Shown in pieces: positions 25,795-35,469 of a stretch of 64,000 bases of DNA. Position 1 is the stretch's first letter, and the number at the start of each line of letters is the position of its first letter. Under the pieces are notes generated by a model. The model made no database searches. It was not told the origin of the DNA and worked only from the letters and a program-made list of their open reading frames with translations. The position numbers and the translations under genes are program-made. Origin of the DNA: a virus; IMG/VR virus record IMGVR_UViG_3300017917_001524, positions 1 to 64,000 of that record; one strand, 5' to 3'.

Positions 25795-27165
25795 TTACTT
25801 TTCAGAGATAATTTCAAAATTGATTTCGTTATTATAGAATATTTCTTCACCAAAAACCTTTGCTTTTATTTCGATAAAATACTCTCTAGGTATTAGATAT
25901 GATGTGTCTAAAATAAAAGAATTTTCGTTGGTTGCATCCAATAGTGTCCAATCAAAAACATTTACCTGTGCTCTACCTTCTTTAATGTATATTCTATAAT
26001 AAGTTTCATCAAGAACAACATTTTTTGATTGGTTAATGGATTTAAATGTTACAACAATTTTTCTTTTTTCACCTCTTTTAATTTTTTCGTTAAACTTAAC
26101 ACCAAAAAATTGTATTGCATAACGATGTAATTCGGTCTGATTTTCTCCAATCGTATATTGTTGACTAAATGGTTTTGGTACGAATTTTTGTGTAATATCA
26201 TTTATTGATATTCCATCAATTACAATGTTTTTCCATTTATCATAAAAAAATTTAGTACCATCACATTGACTTTGATCTAAACTAAAGGTAACCATATAGA
26301 CACCTTTTTTTATTTTGATTGGTGTTAGGTCTTCTAGTCCTGAAATGACGTTTTTATTATTGTCTAATATATCGACGCTTGGTAAAAAATCTAAATTATA
26401 TGGGTTTGACCCTTTAGTTATATAGAGGAATAACGATTCATTTTTTTGTTCAATAAAATTATTTCTATTATCCAAAATTCTATCGTCAAAATATGACTCA
26501 ATATATGGTTCAAAAAATGTTTGGGTGTATTTTGTAAAAAACGATACTGATTGTTCAATATCTAAGTTAATATCTTGATATACTATGTCAAATGCGACAC
26601 CTAACCCATAATCGGTATTCCCTGATACTATAATACCATTAACATAGTCCGTAACATCCACGACTAAATTTTCATCCCCAAGATCAAAATGTTGTGTTGC
26701 TACGATTGTTGTTCCAGTACTGTATATACCTTCTTCACTCCACGTATTTAATGTTGTTCTATTATACCAGTTAGATGGTCTAATGTCATATAATGCTTCA
26801 CCAGTTGTTAAGTCGTAACTTCTATCGTAATCAAAACCAAGACCTTCATCCCAATATTCAGGTATTTTAAAAACGATCAAATCAAATGAACTTGCACGTG
26901 TTTTACCGTTTCCACGGTCATCACCTAACAATCCTTCATCACCAAAAATAGTATTTGTTAGTGTTAACGTGTGTTTTGTTTTTTCATTTACAACAAATTC
27001 ACCATTATCAACTCTTGATTTTAATTCAGTAAAATCGACTTTAAAAATAAATTTAGAAAACCCATTACCGTAAAATAATTCCGTGTTTGGGTTTTTTGCT
27101 GTATTTACTGATGAATTTTTTAATATTGTGTTATTTTTTTCAAAATACGAACGAAAATATGACAT
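25795..27165 (-). CDS. putative tail/baseplate structural protein
   Basis: 456 residues, mostly beta-strand with many aromatic and Asn/Asp residues, no enzymatic motif. It lies directly downstream of the gp5-like spike gene with a late-type box upstream, so a baseplate or fibre-attachment role is likely. Segments such as DVTDYVNGIIVSGN and ILDTSYLIPREYFIEIKAKVFG look like repeated beta-sandwich domains. No family can be named with confidence. Confidence 0.7.
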   Translation of the reverse strand: MSYFRSYFEKNNTILKNSSVNTAKNPNTELFYGNGFSKFIFKVDFTELKSRVDNGEFVVNEKTKHTLTLTNTIFGDEGLLGDDRGNGKTRASSFDLIVFKIPEYWDEGLGFDYDRSYDLTTGEALYDIRPSNWYNRTTLNTWSEEGIYSTGTTIVATQHFDLGDENLVVDVTDYVNGIIVSGNTDYGLGVAFDIVYQDINLDIEQSVSFFTKYTQTFFEPYIESYFDDRILDNRNNFIEQKNESLFLYITKGSNPYNLDFLPSVDILDNNKNVISGLEDLTPIKIKKGVYMVTFSLDQSQCDGTKFFYDKWKNIVIDGISINDITQKFVPKPFSQQYTIGENQTELHRYAIQFFGVKFNEKIKRGEKRKIVVTFKSINQSKNVVLDETYYRIYIKEGRAQVNVFDWTLLDATNENSFILDTSYLIPREYFIEIKAKVFGEEIFYNNEINFEIISEK

Positions 27166-27175
27166 GTTTTTTATT

Positions 27176-27183
27176 AATAAATA
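27176..27183 (-). promoter_or_regulatory. late-promoter-like box (TATTTATT)
   Basis: Minus-strand TATTTATT, 10 nt before the ATG at 27165. Confidence 0.5.
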
Positions 27184-27187
27184 TCAA

Positions 27188-28675
27188 TTAATTGATTCTA
27201 ATTGATTTATTTAATAGGTCATTTTCTAACTTTTGAAACAATTCAATTAATCGATTATGTTGTGGATAATCTAATCTCGCATAGGGATCGTTAATGTTAT
27301 GTCTATGTGTTGTTAACACATCGATAATAGCATAGATCACTTTTAATAGATTTTCCCCCCTAACCATTGAATATGTGTTAGGGTCAATTCGTTCAATATA
27401 ATCATTTTGATTATATTCGTATTTGTCTAATGAATTAAAATTAATCGATTTATCTGATTCATTGGTGTCAGTAGACAATAGATATATTTTGTCCGATATA
27501 ACCGCCCCGAAAGTCTGTTCGGGTGAGTTTTTTTCTGTTGTTGGGATATTAACCGTTTCATTTATCCTTTTTGTTGGTGGTATGGGGGACGTGTATGACC
27601 AAATTAGACCGTTTCCGTTAGGAACTGATCGAACTATTACATTTTTTATAAACTCGATTTTTAGGGGGTTATTATCGTCATTTTCAATAAATGATTTTGT
27701 TGGTCTAAAATAAAGTGGATGTAAATCATTTTCGGCGTACAAAGGATTAATACCTTTTAGTCCATCTTGGTCTAACGTATTTATGGTTAATCTTGTTTCA
27801 ATGTATCCTTCCTTTATATTTGATATTGATATTGTATGTGTTGGTGACACGTTATCATTTTCAATGTTAATCAATTTAAGATAATCCATTTTCAACTCAC
27901 TAAAATTAGTGAATACGTTCGTGTTGTATGTGTTACCATATGGTTTATTTACTTTATATACATAAAAATCGACTTTGGTTGGATTTGACACATCATCTAA
28001 TTCATATTCAATAATATAGTTTAATAGTTTTGATTCGGTTTTTATTGTGACTTTTTCTGTTGGTTTTAATGTTAATTTTTTAGGGAATTTTTTTAAATAA
28101 ATTTTTGACGTTTTTTTCGCCATCAATGGAATCGATAATAATTTTTCTCTATCACTTGTACTTGCTGCGTCCTTTGAAATTAGTTTACCACCTCTAAGTT
28201 GCAATCCGTTTTCGGTAAAAATAATGTCAGACCCATATTTACCATATATTCCATAATCAGAATGTTTTGCAAACGCACCTTCCGCTCTTGGGTCTCTGTA
28301 TTTACCATTTTCACCAATAATATCTTTTTTATGTTTTATACTTGCACCATATGATGTACTATCAATACTTTGTGAGAATGTTTGTGAATTATAATCAAAC
28401 ATCGTACTAAAGGGACCACTAATGTATTGTTGGTTTGTTTGATCTTTTTCAGCATCAAATGTTAAAATCTTAACAGCTTGTCCAATTTCTGGAATGAAAT
28501 TAATGTTACTAGGTAATAGTGGAGATGCAATAAAGGGGTCTTTATCGTCCCATTCTTCATATTCAATACTTTTTTCAACATCACCAGTAGTACCGTAAAA
28601 TAATTTATATCTTATTCTACCAATGTGCTGTGGGTCATTATTATCCACACATATACCTAAATCAATTATTCTCAT
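27188..28675 (-). CDS. baseplate central spike / hub protein with gp5-type OB fold
   Basis: 495 residues. The N-terminus has the gp5 OB-domain pattern: LGICVDNNDPQHIGRIRYKL, followed by FIPEIGQAVKIL. A charged segment around KYGSDIIFTENGLQLRGGK resembles the region leading to a spike. No lysozyme domain or clear triple-helix repeat is seen, unlike T4 gp5, so cell-wall cutting must come from another protein. It overlaps the next small upstream gene by 4 nt. Confidence 0.7.
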   Translation of the reverse strand: MRIIDLGICVDNNDPQHIGRIRYKLFYGTTGDVEKSIEYEEWDDKDPFIASPLLPSNINFIPEIGQAVKILTFDAEKDQTNQQYISGPFSTMFDYNSQTFSQSIDSTSYGASIKHKKDIIGENGKYRDPRAEGAFAKHSDYGIYGKYGSDIIFTENGLQLRGGKLISKDAASTSDREKLLSIPLMAKKTSKIYLKKFPKKLTLKPTEKVTIKTESKLLNYIIEYELDDVSNPTKVDFYVYKVNKPYGNTYNTNVFTNFSELKMDYLKLINIENDNVSPTHTISISNIKEGYIETRLTINTLDQDGLKGINPLYAENDLHPLYFRPTKSFIENDDNNPLKIEFIKNVIVRSVPNGNGLIWSYTSPIPPTKRINETVNIPTTEKNSPEQTFGAVISDKIYLLSTDTNESDKSINFNSLDKYEYNQNDYIERIDPNTYSMVRGENLLKVIYAIIDVLTTHRHNINDPYARLDYPQHNRLIELFQKLENDLLNKSIRIN

Positions 28676-28872
28676 TTATCGACTCTTTTTTTTATTTCAC
28701 CATTAATTTTATTGTAATAGATTTCAACTGAATCCATATGACGTGTTAAATCAATAATCAATTGTTTTGTCTTTTCAAATTCGTCAGATAAAAAATCCCT
28801 TGCTTCAAACAAATCCTTATTTGATTTATTTTCAACATCATTTGTAATCTCAATAATTTTATTTTTATCCAT
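28672..28872 (-). CDS. small coiled-coil protein
   Basis: 66 residues from ATG at 28872 (MDKNKIIEI), one base past the stop of the upstream gene; an in-frame TTG at 28890 is less likely. Heptad-like helix throughout (ARDFLSDEFEKTKQLIIDL). Overlaps the spike gene start by 4 nt. Probably a small structural or assembly factor for the baseplate. Confidence 0.65.
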   Translation of the reverse strand: MDKNKIIEITNDVENKSNKDLFEARDFLSDEFEKTKQLIIDLTRHMDSVEIYYNKINGEIKKRVDK

Positions 28873-28873
28873 A

Positions 28874-30760
28874 TTATCGTTTTTTACCAAATATTCTTAT
28901 TGTTCCCGGTGGAACTAATATTGGTCCAGTGGATGATGGTACTGTGAAAAATTGGTTACCAGCAGCAATAAACCCGTTTGTATCCTCTTCTTCCGTGTGA
29001 CCTTCAATTATAGACTTTATAATTTGTGGTAATTTATTTGTTTCACCAAAAATTGGTGAGAGTGATATACCTTGTGATTCCAATCTTTCACTAATGTTCA
29101 TATATGCCCTATCAGTACTATATCCAGGTAATCTGTTTGAAAGGGATAATAAAAGTGCTGGTATCGATGTCGCTTGACCACCTCTTAATGATTGATCAAT
29201 TGTTGATAATATCACATTAAATAAATCATAACAATTGTCCACACCATCAATTAACATTTGTTTTAATAATGAAATCAACGCAGTAACAATTGTCAAATAT
29301 CGTTTATATTTGTTTTTAAGTATTTTTTGTGCAATTTTTTTTATAAACTCCAACAAATCACGTTTAACTAACTTCCAAAATTCACGAATAAATAACCAAA
29401 ACAACTTTTTGATAATTGTACCAAAAAGTTTACTTAGTTTTTTCATGACATCTTTAATATCCAACACAACTGACAATCCTGACTTGAATAGTTTATACAC
29501 AATCAAAATTGGTAAAAATATTTTAGGTGATAATACACTCATAACGAGTGCTCTTGGTAAATTAAAAATAAATGAATTTAAAATTGAAATGTTAAAATTT
29601 AACGTTGGTATACTACTATTAGAATTATCCGACGCATAGTTACTAACATTTGTTAATGTTGATGTAACAATATCATCAATACTTTTCTTTTTAGTTAGAT
29701 ATACAAAATCTTCGATAAACGCATTATTGGCTGAAACTTCAAAATTGTCACAGTCGGTGAATTTTAAGACTTTTCTTAATCTTGTGTCTTCATCATCTAA
29801 ATCAATTCCTTCAACATCATTAAAATCAAAATAAAATTCAAGATCTTCATCATTTTCGTTGAATTGTTCATTTGTTGTTTGTTTTAGGGTGTCCAAGTTT
29901 CTCGATTCACAAATTGCGAATAATTTTGATAATAAACGATTTAAACTATTAAGACTTCCTTGGAATAATGGGTTATCACCATCACCACTTTGTAATGTTA
30001 ATAACATTGCGTTTTTTGTAATACCTGTAATATCGGGCATTTCAATTGACGAATAATATTCATTTAAGAAATCCTCAACATTAGTAACGGTTTGTGTTAA
30101 CCCAGATATTTCATATTTTTGAATCGATTCGATCCAATTAACTGAAAATAATGTATTATTGTTTATTGAATTAAAATCATATTGTGATCCTGAGAATGTG
30201 TTGAATAAATTTAAATTTACCTTTTCTTTTTTGTTTTGTTGTTCAGGAATCTCATAAACAATTTGTCCGGTTGACGATGTTGGGTCAACGGTTAACACAT
30301 TTAAAAAATCAAATTCTTTTGGTGATAATGTTACCGAATCAAATTGTATTGTTTTATTTGCACCACAAATACCATCACCAGCAAAAAAGATAGATTTCAC
30401 ACTATCAAGTATAATTTGTTTTGACGATCTTAACGAAATTTTTACTGAGTCTTGTGCATGTTTTCTTAATCGATTTTTAGAAAAAAGTTTACTTGTGTCA
30501 CCAACGGTTTTATTAACACCTAAAAAACTTTCAGCGATGTCAATGATTTCAGAAAAGATATCTTTATTATTTTCTCTCTTCTTTCTTCTTTTATCTAAAA
30601 AATCTCCAAACTTTTTTCCAAATAACTTATCTGTTGACGATAAATCATTAAGATACAAATCATATAAATCATCTACCGTTTTTTTGGGGTCATCATTAAT
30701 TTTTTTAATGATTTCTAATCTTGATTTAAGTTTTTTTTTTGTTTGTTTTACATTACTCAT
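28874..30760 (-). CDS. putative baseplate/tail structural protein
   Basis: 628 residues. N-terminal Lys-rich helices; a central globular region; a basic, hydrophobic helical segment around 430-520 (KLFGTIIKKLFWLFIREFW, ILKNKYKRYLTIVTALISLL) that could associate with membrane or form a helical bundle; and a C-terminal tail with VPPGTIRIFGKKR. It is in a coupled operon with a coiled-coil protein and the gp5-like spike. No family is recognised; a hub role is suggested by position. Confidence 0.6.
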   Translation of the reverse strand: MSNVKQTKKKLKSRLEIIKKINDDPKKTVDDLYDLYLNDLSSTDKLFGKKFGDFLDKRRKKRENNKDIFSEIIDIAESFLGVNKTVGDTSKLFSKNRLRKHAQDSVKISLRSSKQIILDSVKSIFFAGDGICGANKTIQFDSVTLSPKEFDFLNVLTVDPTSSTGQIVYEIPEQQNKKEKVNLNLFNTFSGSQYDFNSINNNTLFSVNWIESIQKYEISGLTQTVTNVEDFLNEYYSSIEMPDITGITKNAMLLTLQSGDGDNPLFQGSLNSLNRLLSKLFAICESRNLDTLKQTTNEQFNENDEDLEFYFDFNDVEGIDLDDEDTRLRKVLKFTDCDNFEVSANNAFIEDFVYLTKKKSIDDIVTSTLTNVSNYASDNSNSSIPTLNFNISILNSFIFNLPRALVMSVLSPKIFLPILIVYKLFKSGLSVVLDIKDVMKKLSKLFGTIIKKLFWLFIREFWKLVKRDLLEFIKKIAQKILKNKYKRYLTIVTALISLLKQMLIDGVDNCYDLFNVILSTIDQSLRGGQATSIPALLLSLSNRLPGYSTDRAYMNISERLESQGISLSPIFGETNKLPQIIKSIIEGHTEEEDTNGFIAAGNQFFTVPSSTGPILVPPGTIRIFGKKR

Positions 30761-31134
30761 GACAATTTGTAATTTTCAATATTTAAATCGTTTTTATCTT
30801 CGTTTACTAATTTGTCGAGTAATTCCCTATCTTCATCTGATAACGATAATTTACTAAATCCACCACCACCACTTGTTGTTTGTGTTTGTTTTAATAAAAC
30901 ATTTTGTAATTTAACCAGTGATATTTTTTTTTCAGTACATTCATTTAAGATCTTTTGTTGTTCCTTGATTACCGGACCAATAACACTCATATCTTCAGCA
31001 TCTTTCATGAAACTTAACATTTTTTTCATTATAAGTGATGCGGTGTTCTTTTGTTCCACAATATCATTATAGATTTCCTGCATTAAAGCAATTGCAGAAT
31101 CGACATCTAATGTAATATTTTTTCTATCTTTCAT
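30757..31134 (-). CDS. hypothetical helical protein
   Basis: 125 residues, mainly helical with a Gly-rich break (SGGGGFSKLSLS) before a charged C-terminal helix. ATGA overlap with the downstream 628-residue gene indicates coupling. First gene of the leftward baseplate operon, 14 nt from the sigma-factor stop. No family recognised. Confidence 0.65.
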   Translation of the reverse strand: MKDRKNITLDVDSAIALMQEIYNDIVEQKNTASLIMKKMLSFMKDAEDMSVIGPVIKEQQKILNECTEKKISLVKLQNVLLKQTQTTSGGGGFSKLSLSDEDRELLDKLVNEDKNDLNIENYKLS

Positions 31135-31137
31135 GTA

Positions 31138-31145
31138 TATAAATA
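31138..31145 (-). promoter_or_regulatory. late-promoter-like TATTTATA box
   Basis: Exact TATTTATA on minus, 3 nt before the ATG at 31134; expected promoter of the baseplate operon. Confidence 0.5.
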
Positions 31146-31148
31146 TGT

Positions 31149-31847
31149 TTATTCTATAAATTCAAACATAATACCTTTATATAGTTTCTTAAACCTTTTA
31201 AGGGATACCCTAATTTCTTTTGTCGATAATGATGTCATTTCTCTTAATGATAATAATATTAGATTTTTATTAAACTTATTACCTGTACCAATTTCGAATA
31301 TTTGTTCAAAATTGTTAAAAATCTCAACTAAAGCATAACCTAATTTTTTTTCATTTTCATTTAATTCTTCGGTATCGATGAAATCCTCAAGACTTTTGGT
31401 TAATTTAACAATTATCTTTGAATAATCGATTTCATCCGAATCAATGACATATGTTAAATCTGATCGTTCTTGAATTTCTGATGATATATCTTCATATGAA
31501 ACACAACGATTAGTTTCTTTAGTATCTTTTTGGATCGCACCCATTAGGTAGTTCCTACAAATCGTACCAAAATACGAGTATGCCTTATGATTTCTTGTAT
31601 GATCATATTTATTAATTTTTGTTAATAAAAATGACATTGTATCATCGTGAATTTCTTGAAATTCAAGATCTTTTCTATACAATTTATAACGTCGAATAAT
31701 AGATTCGACCATTATTTTTAGGGGATCTCTTAAATATTCATTGAATATCTTATTCTTTTCTTCTTCGGATTCAGAGTTTAAATATCTTATTACCGCTTGT
31801 TCTTGTTCGTCCCCAAAATACATCTTTTGGGTTCGTTTTCTTGGCAT
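31149..31847 (-). CDS. late-transcription sigma factor (gp55-like)
   Basis: 232 residues (T4 gp55 is 185). A sigma region-2-like core is visible: EFQEIHDDTMSFLLTKINKYD, then NHKAYSYFGTICRNYLMGAI, where the aromatic YFGT and RNYL positions match sigma-70 region 2. No clear region 4 is present; a C-terminal helical stretch (TKEIRVSLKRFKKLYKG) may contact polymerase or clamp. T4 gp55 directs host polymerase to TATAAATA late promoters; here the likely target is the TATTTATA box upstream of the structural genes. Its stop and start overlap or abut both neighbours. Confidence 0.82.
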   Translation of the reverse strand: MPRKRTQKMYFGDEQEQAVIRYLNSESEEEKNKIFNEYLRDPLKIMVESIIRRYKLYRKDLEFQEIHDDTMSFLLTKINKYDHTRNHKAYSYFGTICRNYLMGAIQKDTKETNRCVSYEDISSEIQERSDLTYVIDSDEIDYSKIIVKLTKSLEDFIDTEELNENEKKLGYALVEIFNNFEQIFEIGTGNKFNKNLILLSLREMTSLSTKEIRVSLKRFKKLYKGIMFEFIE

Positions 31848-32638
31848 TAAGTTGTTGTCTGATTTATATCTCGATTATTTTTGAAGAAAAATTCTTTTTT
31901 CGCGGTATCCAACCAAAATTTAACTTGTTCCTCTGATAGTTTTTCGTTTTCATCGTTTTTATATTTCCAAAATAACGAATCTTCTCTGAAATTAACGTGT
32001 TGATATCCGATTCTTGGTACAGTAAAAATTTTTACTCCATTATGTGTTAAACGTAATAAAAATTCATAAGGGAAGGTTAATTTAAAATTTTCTTTAAACA
32101 TTCCCATATCTTTAATTACTGATGTTTTATATAGTCCACCACTAATTTGATAGTTTTGGAAATCCAATAATACTTCATTATCTAAAAACCCTTGTTTTTC
32201 GGTAAAACCATATGCCCATGTGGATTCATTTGTGAATGATATGAATTTACCATCAACATTTACGTCTCTAACAATTGGTAAAAAAACATCAACATCAGTA
32301 TATTCGTTAACATGACTAAACATTGATTTTAACCAAATTTGACGGTATTCGTCATCAATTTCCAAAATTGAAAACCATTCTGTTTCTGTATTTGAAATAC
32401 CTAAATTAATTTGATGTGTAAAACTTGTTTCTTCATCATGTCCAAGATATTGGACACTTAACTTTTGACCAACATCAATTTTTTTTACTTCACCCAAAAT
32501 ATTATTTGGACAAATAACCATTAAAACAACATCGTCATAAAAAGATTCTGTCGATTTAACCGCTCTTTCAAACATTGTTTTATAATCACCATCTATTTTA
32601 TGTACAGGTAATAATATTGTTACTGATTTTTGTTTCAT
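31847..32638 (-). CDS. glycosyltransferase, family 2-like
   Basis: 263 residues. N-terminus SVTILLPVHKIDGDYKTMFERAVKSTE is the GT-A Rossmann opening, followed by WFSILEIDDEYRQIW, which holds the D-x-D-type metal/nucleotide motif (EIDD). Overlaps the next glycosyltransferase gene by 4 nt. It could glycosylate phage DNA, a virion protein or host surface sugar; context does not decide. Confidence 0.8.
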   Translation of the reverse strand: MKQKSVTILLPVHKIDGDYKTMFERAVKSTESFYDDVVLMVICPNNILGEVKKIDVGQKLSVQYLGHDEETSFTHQINLGISNTETEWFSILEIDDEYRQIWLKSMFSHVNEYTDVDVFLPIVRDVNVDGKFISFTNESTWAYGFTEKQGFLDNEVLLDFQNYQISGGLYKTSVIKDMGMFKENFKLTFPYEFLLRLTHNGVKIFTVPRIGYQHVNFREDSLFWKYKNDENEKLSEEQVKFWLDTAKKEFFFKNNRDINQTTT

Positions 32639-33702
32639 ACCGTTTCTTCTGTTTTAAATTTTGTTAATGCTTTTTGAATTATTTCAATACGTTTGTTTTT
32701 GAAAGATTCAAAAATTGAAATTATTGATGTTTTTGTTGTTTCTGTTTCGTATGGTAATAGTGTTTCTTTCATTTTAACTTTAACATCTTCAGTTAATTCA
32801 ACACCATCTAACCATGCGAGTAAATACTTACCTAAAAATTCGGTCAATTTGTTTTCGTCATATGACCATATTGCATTTTCTGTTAACCAATCAGGCTCAT
32901 TAATTGGTACTTTACCAATAACAGGTACACCACATTTCATCGATTCCAATGGAAACGTTCCAAAGGTACTTTCATCGTCAACCCACAATGAAACCATACA
33001 TTCTTTCAATGCAGTTGAGAATTCTTCGTATGTCATTTGTACCATATCTCTAAATGAAACCCATCTTAATTGGGGATATTTTAAATAAAATTCTGAAATC
33101 AATTTTCTATTTTTAACTCTATCTCTACAACTAATTGCAATATATGGTTTAACGTTCTTATCTGTTGGTGAAAAGTTATCACCAATCATTGGAGGGATAA
33201 CATATATAATGTTTTCAGGGAAATATTCTGAAATATATTTCTTAGCGTTTTCAGATGTTGTGATGATTTTATCAAAACCAAAATCCATATATCTACTACC
33301 AATAGATAATGTTTCAAACATAAATTCTTTTTGTTGTATCAACATTATTTTAGTACATTTTAAATTCGATAGTTGGTCTAAAACGTTTGAATAATATTCG
33401 GGAACGACAATTGTATCGTCAACATTAATCTCGACTTTATCCTCTTTAATTGACACCTTTTCAAGTACGTCATAGATCGTTTCATCTAACCAAGTGTTTA
33501 CACCACCATATGTCTTATCTTCAACTAATAATTTGACATTTTTACCACTATTCTTCAACGTTAATGCGATATCATAAATGTGTTTAATCGCAGCACGTGG
33601 TGTGTTTTTTGTGTCATATGTTAAAAAGTATATCACACTTTCATCACTATTTAATCTAAATAGTGCTTGTTCCAATTTTTCTAAATTTTCATTTTTATTC
33701 AT
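32635..33702 (-). CDS. glycosyltransferase, GT-B type
   Basis: 355 residues with a two-Rossmann layout: IYFLTYDTKNTPRAAIKH early, IITTSENAKKYISEYFP in the middle and, at about 240-275, a C-terminal nucleotide-sugar motif (STFGTFPLESMKCGVPVIG) typical of GT4/GT1 enzymes. Coupled with the GT2-like gene downstream. Part of a set of four glycosyltransferases in the window. Confidence 0.8.
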   Translation of the reverse strand: MNKNENLEKLEQALFRLNSDESVIYFLTYDTKNTPRAAIKHIYDIALTLKNSGKNVKLLVEDKTYGGVNTWLDETIYDVLEKVSIKEDKVEINVDDTIVVPEYYSNVLDQLSNLKCTKIMLIQQKEFMFETLSIGSRYMDFGFDKIITTSENAKKYISEYFPENIIYVIPPMIGDNFSPTDKNVKPYIAISCRDRVKNRKLISEFYLKYPQLRWVSFRDMVQMTYEEFSTALKECMVSLWVDDESTFGTFPLESMKCGVPVIGKVPINEPDWLTENAIWSYDENKLTEFLGKYLLAWLDGVELTEDVKVKMKETLLPYETETTKTSIISIFESFKNKRIEIIQKALTKFKTEETV

Positions 33703-33704
33703 AA

Positions 33705-34055
33705 TTACATTTCAATTAAAATTTTGTTATTTATTAATGTGTTCAAAGCGATTTTATATGACATGTTATTTTCACCTGTTGAAATTCCACCGATTCTTTC
33801 TTGATTTTCTTCATCAAAAGAAAGTAATACTCTTTCAATACACATTTTGATTATTTCATATTTAAAAATGTTTATTGATTGTTCGTCATCATTATCATTT
33901 TGAACCAACTCAATCTCTAAATCATCTTCATCATCTAGTTTTCTTCTTTTTCTTTTTGGTTTTGTGTTGTTGGTTGTTCTGGGTGGGATTCGACATTTTT
34001 CTGTGATTCCGTCAATGTCAAGGTAATATTCTCTTCCAAAGGCATCGTAAAACAT
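33705..34055 (-). CDS. hypothetical protein, overlaps upstream gene by 121 nt
   Basis: 116 residues: MFYDAFGREYYLDIDGI, a basic linker (KPKRKRRK), an acidic stretch, then helical C-terminus. The first 40 codons lie in another frame inside the 3' end of the 33935 gene. There is no later Met before residue 70, so the overlap appears real. Two nt before the GT-B gene. No family recognised. Confidence 0.65.
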   Translation of the reverse strand: MFYDAFGREYYLDIDGITEKCRIPPRTTNNTKPKRKRRKLDDEDDLEIELVQNDNDDEQSINIFKYEIIKMCIERVLLSFDEENQERIGGISTGENNMSYKIALNTLINNKILIEM

Positions 34056-34642
34056 GGTAAATTTATTTTTATTAATTTATCAATTTCATTTTTAAATGTA
34101 AAGTGTTGATTATAACATGTGTTATATTTAATAGCAATTTTGTCACTATTTTCTGGACAAGATTCTAATATTTTTTTGTTATCCGTAATCCAAACATCAC
34201 ATTTGTTCCATTCATTAGATATATCATCACTTCTAATAAATTTTATATTATCACCCATAAAACCATTCTTAGATAAGAAAAATAGTGTTGCTGGTTTTGC
34301 TTTACCCAATTCATCAAGTCCAACAATTGTTATATTATGTAGTGGCTTATTATGTGCAATTATTTTATTAAGTTTTGAAATCGCATTTTCTTCACCCAAA
34401 CCAGCATGCCCGAATATTTCTAATACATATTCAATGTAATAGAAATATTCGAAATGTTCTTTTGAACTAAACTTAAATGAACCTAATAAATCATCATTTT
34501 TTATCTCTTCTGATATTGAATAGTCAAAATCATCATCCAATTCAAATGTGGAATCGGGAGATAAAAATTCATTAATGTAATGATATTCTAATTTTTGTAT
34601 TTTATTTCGTAAAATACCGTCAATGCTTATATATATTTCCAT
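33935..34642 (-). CDS. hypothetical protein, possible HAD-like fold
   Basis: 235 residues. Segments NITIVGLDELGKAKPATLFFLSKNG, IKFIRSDDI, DVWITDNKKIL and DKIAIKYNTCYN follow the order of strands in HAD-like 5'-nucleotidases, but the nucleophile D-x-D is not obvious (the N-terminal SIDG is the best candidate). The C-terminal tail is Gln/Glu-rich and overlaps the next gene. Function uncertain. Confidence 0.6.
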   Translation of the reverse strand: MEIYISIDGILRNKIQKLEYHYINEFLSPDSTFELDDDFDYSISEEIKNDDLLGSFKFSSKEHFEYFYYIEYVLEIFGHAGLGEENAISKLNKIIAHNKPLHNITIVGLDELGKAKPATLFFLSKNGFMGDNIKFIRSDDISNEWNKCDVWITDNKKILESCPENSDKIAIKYNTCYNQHFTFKNEIDKLIKINLPCFTMPLEENITLTLTESQKNVESHPEQPTTQNQKEKEEN

Positions 34643-34681
34643 AAAAGAAATATATATAATTTTTAAAAATTGTAAAGACTA

Positions 34682-35401
34682 TTAATATCTTTTTAAGATT
34701 TCAGTAATCAATGGGTTTCTAACAATATCATTAATATTGTTGAATTCATATACACCGATTTGATTTAATCCCGAAAATCTTTTTTTTGCGTCATATAGAC
34801 CTGATTGTGTCTTATCTTTAAATTTATCTGATTGTTCCAAATCGCCAGAAATAAAGAATTTTGAATTATAACCAATACGGGTTACCAACAATTTAATTTG
34901 TCCCGGTGTTGCATTTTGAGCTTCTTCAAATATTAAGATAGTATTATCCACATTCCAACCTCTCATATAACCTAACGCAGCCACTTCAATAATACCCTCA
35001 TCTTTTAATCTTTCTCTAGCCTCTTTACCAATGATTTTATTTAAAAGATAATACGATGGGTAAATGTATGGGTCTAATTTTTCTTCTAAATCTCCTGGTA
35101 ATGAACCTAATTTTTCTTCTGCTTCAACTGCTGGTCTGACAATAATTATTTTTTCATATTTATTCGTATCATCCCAAAGTAAATCTACCGCTTTTTTCAT
35201 TGCAATAAATGACTTACCAACACCCGCAGGACCAAAACAAAATGTTATTTGATTTTTATCTAAAACGTCCCAATATTCTTCTTGTGATTTCGTTAAAAAT
35301 TTTTCTTTAGGTCTTTTTATTATTGTTCTAATTTTATCTTTTACTGATAATTTTTTATCAAATGTAAACTCCACTTTTTTGGTACTTTTTCTTTCTGCCA
35401 A
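34682..35401 (-). CDS. phoH: PhoH-like ATPase
   Basis: 239 residues. Walker A GPAGVGKS near residue 57, IIIVRPAVEAEEKLGSLPG (the PhoH VRPAV-LGFLPG signature), Walker B ILIFEEAQNATPGQIK, and FISGDLEQSD. PhoH proteins are P-loop ATPases with helicase-like features and are very common in phages of aquatic bacteria. Its role in infection is not settled. Preceded by a TATTTATT box. Confidence 0.92.
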   Translation of the reverse strand: MAERKSTKKVEFTFDKKLSVKDKIRTIIKRPKEKFLTKSQEEYWDVLDKNQITFCFGPAGVGKSFIAMKKAVDLLWDDTNKYEKIIIVRPAVEAEEKLGSLPGDLEEKLDPYIYPSYYLLNKIIGKEARERLKDEGIIEVAALGYMRGWNVDNTILIFEEAQNATPGQIKLLVTRIGYNSKFFISGDLEQSDKFKDKTQSGLYDAKKRFSGLNQIGVYEFNNINDIVRNPLITEILKRY

Positions 35402-35431
35402 TTTATTAGATTTTAGATAATGTTATTTTCT

Positions 35432-35439
35432 AATAAATA
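35432..35439 (-). promoter_or_regulatory. late-promoter-like box (TATTTATT)
   Basis: Minus-strand TATTTATT 30 nt before the PhoH ATG. Confidence 0.45.
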
Positions 35440-35469
35440 TTTTGTTATTGACCATAATCAAATATATTC

